Shown here piece after piece: positions 30,467 through 42,200 of a stretch of 64,000 nucleotides of DNA (its first letter is position 1; each line of letters starts with the position of its first letter). This DNA comes from JAWKOK01 sp963698255 (lineage in GTDB: Bacteria; Chloroflexota; Anaerolineae; Caldilineales; Caldilineaceae): assembly GCA_963698255.1 (NCBI GenBank), contig CAVOQD010000011.1, positions 124,001-188,000 on the forward strand. The letters are read 5' to 3'. Under the pieces are notes generated by a model. It ran no database searches and was not told where the DNA came from. It saw nothing but the letters and a program-made list of their open reading frames with translations. Both the position numbers and the translations under genes were made by a program.

Positions 30467-33400
30467 CGTACTCGCTTCGACCGCGCCGCTCGTGCAGTCA
30501 CCCCCGCTGTTGAGCGGGCGTGTGTTGCCGAGTTGGTCGGTGGTGGTGCTGTTACAGGCCAGCGTCACGCCGTTGTTGTTGACGGTGATTCCGTTCGGGA
30601 TCGCGCCAATCGCATCGCTGCCGGCTTGCGGCGTATGCACGCCGTCGTCAAAGGCGCCAAGGTTCAGCGTCGCGTTGGTTTGCGAGCCCGTGCCGCCCGC
30701 CACAGGTGCTGTCATCCGAGACGTTGTAGCCATTGTCCTGTACCGTACCGACAGCAAGTGTTACTGCCACTATTGTTGTAAAAGATGTTTCCGGCAAGAT
30801 ACGATCGTGCTATTGCTCAGGATGGCGCCACCGTTTGAGCCATAATTTCCACTTGCGGAATTGTCCGCCAGGGTGCTACCAGTTAGCGTTAGACTTGCCC
30901 CCCCCGGCGAGAGCGCATCCCCCCGCCGCCGCCTGCAAGACTGCCGTGAGCGGTATTGCCGGAGAAGGTGCTCTGGGTCACTCGCAGCGTGCCGCCATAG
31001 CTGTAGATGCCGCCACCCGTCCCGATATCTGTCGTTGACCGAGTTGTTGGTGAAGCTGCTATGGCTCACCGTGACGGTTCCGCTAGTAGTTGAAAATACC
31101 ACCACCATAACTTTCACCATAGCTTCCGCCAGAGACGGAATTGTTCGCGAAAGTGCTGTTGGTGACGGTTAAGGTCCCGCCCGCGTTTCGAATGCCAGCG
31201 CCGTTGCCGCTATTTGCGGCGGAGTCGTTACCGATGGCGTAGCCGTTCTGCACAATTATCTGATTGACGGTGAAGTTGCCCGTACTGGTAACTTCAAATA
31301 CACGGTAGGTATCCGCGCCACTCACAAAGAAACCGCCGCCTTCCAGGGTGATTTCAGTTGTAATTTGTGGCAGAGCCGCGCTCAGCGTGATGTCGGCATC
31401 CAGACCAAGCGTGTCCGCGCCCGGATTGGCATTTGCCCAGGTGATACAGTTGGCCAGTTCGGTAGTGTCGGAGATCGCGAGCGGCGTCGGGCAGAGAAGC
31501 AGAGCGACTTCGACCGCGCCACTCGTACAAGCCGTGCCCACATTGATCGGGCGCGTACTGCCGATTTGGTCGGTGGTTGTGCTGTTACAGGCGAGCGTCA
31601 CGCCGTTGTTGTTGACGGTCGTTCCGTTCGGAATTGCGCCAATCGCATCACTACCAGTCTGAGGCGTATGTACGCCGCCGCTCAGCGTACCGAGGTTCAG
31701 TGTCGCATTATCCGCCGACCCCGTCCCCGTGAAACCACACGACGCATCATCCGACAGGTTGTAGCCGTTGTCAGTCATGGCGCTGGAACAGTTGGCGCCG
31801 CTGGCCCCAGTATCCATGACGACACCGGCCAGATGGACCGTGCCATTGGTATTTAGGATAGCACCAGCGTTGATACCAGAGTTACCGGAAAAGGTACTGT
31901 GGGTCACCGTCGCCGTGCCGCTGGCGTTGAAGATGCCACCAGCGTCAATCGTAGCGCTATTAGCGGAGAAGGTGCTGTTGGTCACTATCAGCGTACTGCC
32001 GATGAAGTTGGCAATACCACCCCCATTGCCACTGGCAAAGTTGCCGGAGAAGGTGCTGTTGGTCACCGTCAGCGTACCGCCTTCATTCAAAATGCCGCCG
32101 CCACTGCCGGCGGGTCCTACCGTTCTGCACGGTGATCTCGTTGACGGTGAAGTTGCCGGTGTTGGTGACATAGAATACGCGACCGGGAGTTGTTGCCACT
32201 CACGTAATGAACCTGCCACCCTCAAGCGTGATCGCGGTGGTAATCTGCGGCAGGATCGTACTCAGGGTGATATCCGCGCCCAACGTGATCGTGTCCGGGC
32301 CCACACCGTTGGCGTTGGCTGCGTTGATGCAGCGAGCTAGCTGCGTTTCAGTCGTAACCGTCGCGGGCAGGACACACGGCGGCACTACTTCGACTGCGCC
32401 GCTGGTGCAGGCATCGCCGCCAATAATCGGGCGATCTGTGCCGAGTTGGCCAGTGGTCGTCTGGTTACAGGCGAGCGTCACGCCGTTGTTGTTGACGGTG
32501 GTCCCGTTGGGAATCACGCCAATTGCAGCGCTCGGAGCGACGGGGGTGTGGACTTGATTGCCAGGGCCAGTGCCGCTCAAGGCACTCAGGTTCAGGGTCG
32601 CATTATTGGCCGATGTGCCCGTGAAACCACATGACGCATCATCCGACAGGTTGTAGCCGTTGTCGTTGAGTGTTCCATTACCCTCACAGTTCGGACCACT
32701 CGTCCCGGTATCCAGGATCACACCGGCAAAATGTACCGTGCCGAGATTGTAGATACCACCAGCGCCAGAAGAGATCCTTTTGTTGTCGGCGAGTGTGCTG
32801 TTCGTCACCGTCAGTGTGCCGAGATTGTAGATGCCGCCGCCGTCAACGTCAGCGGAGTTGCCGGAAATGGTGCTGTTGGTCACTGTCACCAAGCTGCTTG
32901 CACCGTTGGTGCCGATGCCGCCGCCACTGGTATCGGCGGAGTTGCCGGAAATCGTACTGTCAATCACCGTCAGTGTGCCAAAGTCGTTGTAGATGCCGCC
33001 GCCGTAAGTGCTGCCGCTGTCGCCAAGTGCAGAATTGTTGGCGATGGTGCTGCTGGTCACCGTCACCGTGCCTGCGTTGTAGATACCACCGCCGACGCCA
33101 TCGGTGACACCGTTCTGCACGGTGATCTGGTTGATCGTCAGATCGCCGGTACTGGCAACATAGAATACACGGTGGGTCTGATTACCATCCACATAGTAGC
33201 CCGCGCCCTCCACCACAATCGTGCTGGTGATCTGCGGCAGGGGGGCGCTTAGCAAAATGTCCGCCCCCAACGTGATCGTGTCCAGGCCTGCACCGTTGGC
33301 GTTGGCGGCGGTGATGCAGTCGGCTAACTCTGTTTCGGTGTTGACGGTGGCGGGCAGGCTGCAGGCTTGCGGCGCCGCTTCAATGCGGGCAGAATGCGTC

Positions 33401-33471
33401 CCGGCAAGGGCAAGTAGGCCCAGGCCAAACGCACAGATGAGTATCAGTCGTTTCATGAATACAATGTTCAT
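30065..33471 (-). CDS. Secreted right-handed beta-helix (pectin-lyase-like) repeat protein, frameshifted
   Basis: Starts MNIVFMKRLILICAFGLG with an AAGGAA site and a signal peptide ending near ARIEA. The body is three tandem modules of about 350 residues, each opening with an LPATVxTETELAxCIxAANANG-like strand, running through many GGGIYNxGTLTVTNSTxxxNSA coils typical of parallel beta-helix (chlamydial Pmp-like/choice-of-anchor Q) proteins, and closing in DACTSGAVEV. It ends in the shared C-terminal module at 30065. At least three frame changes (near 32.2, 31.1 and 30.7 kb) are needed. Likely a cell-surface or released structural or polysaccharide-interacting protein; no catalytic residues identified. 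Follows the sister gene at 33.6-38.8 kb and ends in a 25-bp hairpin. Confidence 0.82.
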
Positions 33472-33513
33472 CTTGGGTTCCTTGTGGAGGCATCAAATAG
33501 ACTTCAGGCAACA

Positions 33514-33544
33514 CCTTCCAGGAAGCTCAGAGCTTTCTGGAAGG
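33514..33544 (-). terminator. Hairpin between the two beta-helix genes
   Basis: Arms 33514-33527 and 33531-33544 pair over 14 positions with one G-U-type mismatch and a 3-base loop; the core is CTTCCAGGAAGCT. It lies 22 bp past the stop at 33566. The same core forms the hairpin at 46572-46604. Confidence 0.6.
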
Positions 33545-33565
33545 TCTACCATGCGCGTTCGTCCA

Positions 33566-33962
33566 CTACGGCACGCTTTTGTCGATCAGCGGCAGATAGA
33601 TGCGGGGACTGGTCAGCGTCCGGCTGGTTCCCCTCTGGGCCAGACGATTCCGCGTCGGTGCGAGCGCCCACCGCGACCCCCAGTTCAAAGGGACCTATCT
33701 CGGTGACATCGCCGGCGATGCCCACCTGCTGCAGCAAGAACTGCGTGGCATCCGTCTGAACCGTAAGCTCATAGTCGGTGGGCGTGACCGAATCGATGAC
33801 GGGCGAGGGAATCAGATCGGCATTCAGCCGTTGATTGCCCGATTCGGTGACGGCCAAGAGGTGGAAGCCGGCTACGCCCGTCTCGGTGGCCGTCTGCCAG
33901 CGAACGTCCACGTTTGCGCCGTTGCGCTCGGCCAGGAACCAGCCCAGCGTCACAGCCAGTGG
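33566..33962 (-). repeat. Shared C-terminal module, copy 3
   Basis: From PLAVTLGWFLAERNGANVDVRW to RIYLPLIDKSVP, with one extra base near the end. Over about 180 bp the DNA differs from copy 1 at only a small number of positions, which suggests recent duplication or gene conversion. Confidence 0.9.
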
Positions 33963-36900
33963 ATTGGCGAGTTCGAAGGCGCCGATGTCGCAACCGCTGC
34001 CCTGGGGACGGGTGACGCCACGCTGATCGGCGGCCGGACACGTTGCGTCGAGCGCCAATGCGCCAGCCGCGCCAACAGTCGAGACCGGAATGGCGTCGAT
34101 GGCGGCAGAGCCTGTGCCTAACGCCATCGTCTCCGTAGGCCCGCCATTTTCGGCAAGCGGCTGCAGGTCAATTTCAGCGGCCGTTTTTTGCGTGGCATTG
34201 TCGCAACTGCCATCGGTATCGAGGTTGAAGGCATCGGCGGTAATGGCGCCGCTGTTCGTCTGACAATCGCCCCCGCTCGTGCTGCCGGCGACGATGGTGT
34301 TGAACAGCGTTGTCTGGTTGGCATTATTATAGAGTCCACCCCCGCTGGTTCCGGAGTTGGCGGAAAAGGTGCTGTTGACCACGGTCGTATTCCCGCCATT
34401 CCAGATGCCACCGCCATCCACACCGGTCGAATTATCGTAGAAGGTGCTGTTGGTGACCGTCAAGGTGTTGTTGGCCCGGTTATTAATGCTCCCGCCATCA
34501 TTTGTGGCCTGGTTCCTGGAGAAGGTGCTGTTGGCGATGTTCATTGACGCTGTGCCGAAGTTTAAGATCGCGCCACCGCCAATAACATTGGATGATGCGC
34601 TGTTTCCGATAAAACGGCTGTTTGTGATAATCGCGGAGCCGCTGCTGGCGATTGCTCCTCCGCTGCCCGAGGCCATATTGGTTTGAAAGGTGCTGTTATC
34701 GACTGTCAACTCAGCACCGGATTCATTTAAGATGCCAGCCCCCGATAGCCCACTACTGGCCGTGCTATTGTTCAAAAAGAGGCTGTCGTTGACTGTCAAC
34801 GTGGCCTCATTGTGAATACCTCCCCCTCCAACGGAAATTGCCTGATTGTCCTCAATGGTACATCCCGTTACCGTCAACATCCCCGTCCGGTTGAAGATGC
34901 CGCCGCCTTTTTGAGCGCTGCTGCTGGAGACCGTACAGCTGGCCAGTGTCACCGTGCCGCCATTGTTGTACAGGGCGCCGCCGCCGTTTGGATCCGGCAA
35001 TCCCAAGCCGTTCAACAAGCTCAAGTTCTGGATGGTGACATCGACGGCGACGTTGATGGTGAACAGTTGATGCGTATCACTGCCGTCAACGCTGGTGGTT
35101 GTATTGTCGCCGTCAATCGTCATGGCTGTGGTCAGGGCAGGCAGGCTGACTGTGAGCGAGATAGCGTAGTCGCCGGCAAAGGTGATCACGCTCACATCAG
35201 CATTGGCGTTGGCAGCGTTGATCGCTTCACGCAGCGTGCAGTCCTTATTACCCACGCCCTGACCAGGCAGGTCGCAAAAGCCATCGTCACTGTCAGCACC
35301 TGTATTTACAACATAGTTAGGCCCCGGCTGCGATATAGCCCATTCATAGGCTCCCATATCGCAATGCAGCCCGAACGGACGCGCGACACCACGCTGGTCG
35401 AGGCCGTTGACTGGAGCAGCCGCACAAGTGGCGTCATCGGCCGCGTCGATAGCAGGAGAGCCTACCAGCAGGGCCATGGTCTGGGTAGGTCCGCCATTCT
35501 CTTGCAGGGGGCCTAAGAGGGGATCTTGGCCGATGATATTGTTGTCTGTTCCGTTGCTCAGATTGCAGGCAGAAGTGCCAGTATCTTCAATGAGGCTGTA
35601 AGCAGCGCTTACGCTTCCTGCTCCGGTAATCTCGCAGTCACCACCCGTTATACTGTTGGCAATGATACTGTTTTGAAGATCTAAAGCTGCGCCCGTGTAT
35701 ATACCACCCCCATTAGGGGCTTCGTTATTGGCAAGCGTACTGTTGATGAGTGTCAGCGGCCCGTAGTTGTTTATACCGCCCCCGGAGAACTGTGCCTGAT
35801 TGCCGGAGATTGTACTGTTGATGATCGTCATATTGTTGACCTCGTTATCAACACCACCACCATATTCTGCCTGATTGCCGGAGATGGTGCTGCTGATGAT
35901 CATCAATGTGCCAATGTTGTAGATGCCACCGCCTACGATTTTTCCATTATTATTGGCAATGGTGCTGTTTTGCATGGTGGTGAAACCGGCATTATTGAGC
36001 CCGCCCCCACCGTTAACGTTTCCCCCGGTGAGGGTAATCTCATTCAGGGTTACCACCGTGTTGGGTTCCACCCTAAACGGCCGAACGTCTGATAAATCCT
36101 GCCCATCAACTGTGTACCCATTGCCGGCAATGCTCAGTTCAGCCCCCGTTATACTGTTGTCGTTGTTGACCGCTACAGTAGAAGCAGTCAGATCAATATC
36201 GTTGGTCAAGGTGATCGTATATGCTCCGGCGACAGCGTTTGTGTTGAAACAAGCAATCGCTTCATTGAGGGCGGTTTCATTGTCTACTGACCATGTGACC
36301 ACATCAGTACAAGGAAGTTCAAAAGCACCGACGTCTACGGCCGTACCCGAAATGCGTGGATACCCCACACCACGCTGGTCGTAGGGCAGGGCCACGCCAT
36401 TGCCATCCACCGCCAGCGGGCTGCTACCGGCGTTGATGGCGTTGCTGCCGGGAAGCAGGGCATGGGTCAAGGTAGGCCCGCCATTGTCGGCCAGTGTGTT
36501 GTTCAAGCCGGTGACAGCCGCGCTGCTAATGCCGGCACAAGGCCCACTAGCGAAATCGTCAATCAGGTTATAGCCGCCGCCGAAGCTGTTGCCACTGTAT
36601 GACTCGCAATCTCCGCCGCTGATACTATTGGTGATGATGGAGTTATTGATCTGAACATTGATACTGCTCCCACTGTACACGCCGCCGCCAAAGCCGTCTG
36701 CACTATTGCTGCTCAGGGTGCTGTTCGTGATCGTGAGGCTGCCTCCGACAGCGTTGTACACGCCGCCACCGTAACCTTGCGTCATATTGCCATTCAACGT
36801 GCTGTTTGTGATGTTAACCGTGCTATTGTTACCGCTAAACACGCCACTACCGCCGTTGACGGCCCTATTGTTATAGAAGGTGCTATTGGTGATGGTGAGG

Positions 36901-38753
36901 TTATTGTTGTTCTGAATACCACCGCCCCATTGGCCAGCGTTATTGGTGCTCACGGAACTGTTCGTGATGGTGGCAGTGCCGCTATTGACCATGCCACCGC
37001 CGCCATCGCTAGCGCTATTGTTGCTCAGCGTGCTATCTATCATGTTCAAGCTAACCGAACCGGTGTTGTTGAACACGCCGCCACCCGCGCCAGATGCTGA
37101 ATTATTGTCGATGAGGCTATTCGTGATTGTGACGGCGCCATTGTTGAATATACCGCCGCCGAAGGGGTTGCCCACGCCGTTTACGTTATTGGCGCTCAGT
37201 GTGCTATTTGTGATTACGAGAACGCCATCGTTGAATATGCCGCCGCCGCTATTTGCGCTGTTATCGCTTAAAGTGCTGTTCGTAATGGTCAGGTCACCGG
37301 CGTTGTGAATGGCGCCGCCGTTGTCGCTGCTGTTGCCACCGGTAATGGTCAGGTTCTGGATCGATACCGTCGTGTTGGCGGCTACTTGCAACGGCCGTAC
37401 ATTCACTTTATCCTGACCATCAATCGTGTGCCCATCACCTTCAATGATCAGTTCGGCACCAGTTATGCTGTTGTCGTTGTTGATCATCACGGTGGCAGCA
37501 GTCAGACTGATATCGTTGGTCAGGGAGATCGTGTATGATCCGGCGACATCGATATCGTTGAAACAAGTGATGGCCGCATTCAAGGCAGTTTCGCTGCCAA
37601 CTGACGATGGGATCACGCCAGCCGACCATGGGGACATACAGGATTGTTCAAACGCGCCCATATCGACATCCGACCCAAACACGCGTGGATATCCCAGCCC
37701 ACGCTGGTCATACGCCAACGCCGCCCCACTACCATCCACGGCTAAAGCGTTACTTCCGGTATTGATAGCCGGGCTGCCAGGCAGAAGGGCATAGGTCAAG
37801 GTGGAACCGCCGTTATCTTGCAGGGGGCCTAAATTAGGCGCTTGACCGATGATATTGCCATTGACACCATCACTCAGATCACAAGCAGGCTGTCCTGTAT
37901 CTTCAATAAGGGTATATGCGGCGGTCACGGTTCCATCATAGGAGACGCAGTCGTTGCTTGTATTGTTGGCCAGGATCGCGTTCTGGAGAACCAAATTCCC
38001 CTGGTTGTAAACCGCATCACCAACCTCTCCTTCATTATCAGCAATGGTGCTATTGATAATCGTTGCGCTTGAATTGACCTCGTTGTAAATAGCATGACCT
38101 GCGAATCCTGTTAACTTTAACCGGTTGCCGGAAATCGTACTATTGATGACCGTTAGCGTACCAATGTTGTGGATTCCACCACCGGATTGGACTCCCTGGT
38201 TGTCAGAGACGGTACTGTTGGAGACCAGTAATGTGCCTGAGTTGGTGATGCCGCCACCAACTCCATTAACTCCTCCCGCTTCACTGCTGGAGATGGTGCT
38301 GTATTGAATTGTCAAGTTTCCATCGTTGGCAATGGCACCCCCATTGCCAGAGACCATGCCATTCGTGACGGTAATCTGATTGACGGTGAAGTTGCCGGTA
38401 TTGGCAACATAGAAGACACGGTATGTACTCGCGCCATCCACGTAATGACCTGCACCCTCAAGCATGATCGCGGATGTGATCTGCGGTAGGTCTGCGCTCA
38501 ACGTGACGTCCGCGCCCAACGTGATCGTGTCCAGCCCCACGCCGTTGTCGTTGGCTGCGGTGATGCAGTCGGCTAGCTCTGTTGCAGTTGCGACTGTCGC
38601 GGGCAGGGTGCAGCTTGTATCGCGCAATGGCGCTGGAGCCGGTGCAGCGTCGGGCGCCGCGCCGACGCGGGCGGGATGCATCCCGGCAAAGGCCAGTAGG
38701 CCCAGGCCAACTATCCAGAAAATCATCAGTCGTTTCATGGTGGCAATGCTCAT
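33566..38753 (-). CDS. Large secreted right-handed beta-helix protein (~1,730 residues)
   Basis: Starts MSIATMKRLMIFWIVGLG at 38753 behind an AAGGAAT site, paralleling the sister gene, with a signal peptide ending around ARVGA. Four modules of 300-400 residues follow, each a stack of GGGIxNxGTLxITNSTxSxNSA coils closing with a DQRGVGYPRxxGxDVGAFE or RPFGLHCDMGAYE segment, the choice-of-anchor-Q pattern. The shared C-terminal module ends RIYLPLIDKSVP at a TAG at 33566; one extra base about 45 bp before the stop throws the raw frame out, otherwise 5 kb of frame is intact. Lower GC than its neighbours. Probably a surface adhesin or matrix-binding protein. The SARP-type regulator gene diverges from its upstream region. 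Confidence 0.87.
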
Positions 38754-39245
38754 TTTGGATTCCTTAGCCGTGGCAACAAGAAGGCTTGGCTCTGCTCTGA
38801 AGGTTGAGGACATCGGTTGGCGTGCGTCTCATTCGCCGCAAGCCGACCACAATTGGGATGGGACCGCATGACAGATCCGTTCAAATCGATATCGGCTACT
38901 ACTGAGCGATGGCGCTTTCCGAGCGCAACATCAAGAACTCAAACAGGGTCGGCAGACTGCTGAAGTTAACGATCTCCCCGTCGGCGACCAACTGGACTGT
39001 ACTCGCCGACCATGTCTGTATCATGTCTGCATCATGTCCCGACAAGAAACGGTAGGACTGGATCTGATCTGCTAAACCAGATCAGTTACAGACAGCAGAC
39101 AGAAACATGGTATGCTGGTTCATGTCTCGCCCATCCCCTCCATTGTTGGGCGACTGCGTCAGTAGGGAGTTCAAGAAATCTGCCAGTGTAAGAGTTTGGT
39201 CCATTGTAGCGACAATGGCCTGCAAAAGGACTGAGCAGCGCATCG
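38754..39245. other. Divergent intergenic region between a beta-helix gene and the SARP regulator
   Basis: About 490 bp separate the two divergent starts. It contains the truncated small-ORF relic (38900-38998), then three close direct copies of an ATCATGTCTG-like word at about 39012-39035, and a GATCTG/CAGATC-rich stretch at 39060-39085. Promoters for both genes must lie here, but I see no confident -35/-10 pair. Confidence 0.5.
38900..38998 (-). pseudogene. Truncated copy of the small ORF found at 29.7 kb
   Basis: Thirty-two codons plus stop, reading VQLVADGEIVNFSSLPTLFE and ending LMLRSESAIAQ, match the C-terminal half of the 66-residue protein at 29715-29915. The N-terminal half is gone and the sequence diverges exactly where ATGTCTG-type direct repeats begin. 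It lies about 145 bp upstream of the beta-helix gene start, the same order as the intact small ORF before the giant gene. Confidence 0.8.
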
Positions 39246-42200
39246 ATGCGTACCATGAATCTGACTTTGTTTGGCACGACCAGACTTTCAATCGATGAAG
39301 ACTCCGTCGTCGACCTTCGATCGGCCAAAGCCCAGGCGCTGCTGGCCTATCTGGCAATCGAATCCGACCGGTCTCACAGCCGCGCGGCGTTGCAGGCCCT
39401 GCTCTGGCCGGAGCTACCTGCATCCGGGGCCAAGAATGCACTGCGCGTGACGCTCTACCGCTTGCGCGCTGCCTTGGACAAGGTCGCACCCGGGTCCAGC
39501 GATCAGACTCCTCACGATCACGCGCCAGAACGTGCAGTTGAACCGGGATGCAGTCGACGTCGATGTGTTGGCATTTCAGAGTCGCATGGCTGCGGTGGCC
39601 GCACATCGACATGAACCCGGCATGCTCTGTGGTGAATGCCAGACCCATCTGTTGGCCGCGGTCACCTTGGCGCAGGGCGAACTGCTCGCCGGCTTGGACA
39701 CGTCAGGATGCAGCACCCTTCGATGAGTGGCTCCTGATCCAGCGCGAGCGTCTGCGCGCGCAGATGCTCACCGCGCTGGCAGCAGATGGCGGACATCTCT
39801 CTACAGCAGCATGATTTTGCAGACGCACAAGCGTATGCCATGCGTCAGTTGAGTTTGGATCCCTTGCGTGAGTCAGCCCATCGACAGGTACTGCGCTCAT
39901 TGATCCGGCGCGGTCTCTTGGGCGATGCGAAGCACCACTATGACCAGATGGAACATCTGTTGCAGACGGAGCTTGGTGTTGCACCCGCCCCGGAGACGCA
40001 GGAACTGCTGCACCAAATTCGACAAGGACCCGCAGCGGCGAGTGTCGTCAAATCGCCACGACCGACGTCCGGACGGAAGAGGCAATGATCAGTCCGGCAG
40101 CGAATGTTCCTGCCTCTGCAGCGGCGCCGGCAAGGCCACGGCAGTTCCTTGGCGATGCGCCCCTGCACGGACCATTCTTCGGCCGCCGAGCATGAATTGT
40201 CGCGCTTGCGCCATTGGCTGCTCGACGAACACTGCCGCCTGGTCGCCGTCCTGGGGCTGGGCGGCATGGGCAAGAGCACCCTGGCCGCGCGCACGATGGC
40301 GCAGCTTGCTGAGGAGTACGACGTCGTCGTCTGGTACTCGCTCTTGAACGCGCCCGAACTCCCTGAACTGCTGGTGACCATGCTCCACATGTTGCCGAAG
40401 ACGCCGCTGCCGTCCCTGCCCGATGGCCTCGACGCATTGCTCAATCTCTTTTTCGTCTACTTGCAGGAACAGCGAGTGCTGATCGTCCTCGACAATGTGG
40501 AGAGCATCCTGGCGCCGGAAGGCCACGGGAGCTATCGAGATGGCTATGAACCCTATGCGCAATTGTTCAAGCGGATTGCACTGCGCGATCACCGCGGCCA
40601 GGTACTGATCACCAGCCGGGAACGCCCTCACGGTTTTGGTCAACTGGAGGGCGATCTGCCCTGGGTTCGATCCCTCCATCTGGACGGCCTGGATGCATGC
40701 CGCCGCCAATGAATTGCTTCAGACTACGAGGTGTTGCCGGCAGCGTCGACGAGAATAGCCGAACTGGTCACCCGCTATTCGGGCAATCCCTTGGCGCTCA
40801 AGCTGGTCGCCGACACCATCGACGAGATTTTCGGTGGAGAACATCGATGGATTTCTGTGCCGAAGAGACTGTGATCTTCGATGACATTCGCAGCGTTCTC
40901 GACGAGCAGGTCGAGCGCGTCTCCGCGCTGGAGCGGGAGATCCTCTACTGGATGGCGTTGGAGCGAGAGCCGGTTTCTGTCCGGCAACTGCAGAACGACC
41001 TGCTTCATCGAGCCTTCATTTCGACAATTGTTGGAAGCGCTCCGCCATCTCCAGCGCTGTTCGCTGGTCGAACCCGTTGTTGCGTCACAGACGCGGCGAG
41101 GCTCAGACCGAACAGCGATTTGGTTTGCAGAACGTGGTGTTGGAGTATCTGACCGATCAACTGATCGAGATTGCGGCGGCGGAGTTGCAGAGCGGCAATC
41201 TGGACGTGCTTCACCGCCATGCGCTGCTCAAGGCGCAGAGCAAGGAGTACCTGCGCCGCAGCCAGATCCGACTGCTGGTAGAGCCGATTGTCCACCGGCT
41301 GGAACGTCAGTTGGCACACATCGATCTGTCCGATCATCTGCTGCTGCTTGTCCAGCAGCTACAGACGCAGATCGGCCGCCGCCCGAGCTATGCCGGCGGC
41401 ACGTTGCTCAACTTGATGATCCTGCAGAAGACCGATTTGACCGGCGTAGACCTCTCCGGAATCTGTCTGTGGCAGGTCGATCTACAACATACCAGCCTGG
41501 TCAAGGCAAATCTGAGTCAGGCGGACCTGACCGGTACGACTTTCCGCCAGACCTTTGGACGCTTGGAGACGTTGGTTGCCAGTCCAGACGGTCGCTGGCT
41601 GGCCGGCGGTGGAGAGCGAGGCGATCTGCGGCTCTATCCGCTCGACGAAAGTCTGCCCGTTGTGCATCTAAGCGGACACACCAATACGGTCAGAACCCTC
41701 TGTTTCAGCCCCGACGCCACTCTGCTGGTCAGCGCCGGGTATGATCACACGATCAAGATGTGGCAACTTGAAACCGGTCAGACTTGCGCGCACGATCACG
41801 ACGACGACGTCCGTCCTATCGCTGGCATACAGCCCCGATGGAACGATATTGGCTTCGGGTGAGGACAATGGAGATATTCGATTCTGGGATGCAGAGTCTG
41901 GCGATCTGTTGGCCCAGATCCATGGACATGCGGAACCCGTAATGAAGATTGTCTTTCATCCGCACAGCGCCCTGATGGCGAGCTGTGGCAAAGACGGTTA
42001 TGTACGTGTTTGGCGTGTTAACTGGCTGCGACAAAAGCTGAGCAATCGGGCCAGAGCAGAACGGACTGACGTCAGCGATCCGGTATCGTTTCACGAATCG
42101 GCCAACCTCTTGGTACAGGCGATCCGCTCCGCCGATGACCTACCGGTCCTCGCGCTTGACGTTAGCGACGATGGACGCTATCTGGCTGCCGGCACTGCGG

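Noticed and set aside
30700..38700. Regular GGTGGTATT-like repeats as a CRISPR or satellite
   Set aside because: They encode in-frame beta-helix coils on the minus strand; the repetition is at protein level.
39082..39648. Minus-strand 188-codon open frame over the regulator start
   Set aside because: It overlaps the SARP domain, has no motifs and no plausible ribosome site.
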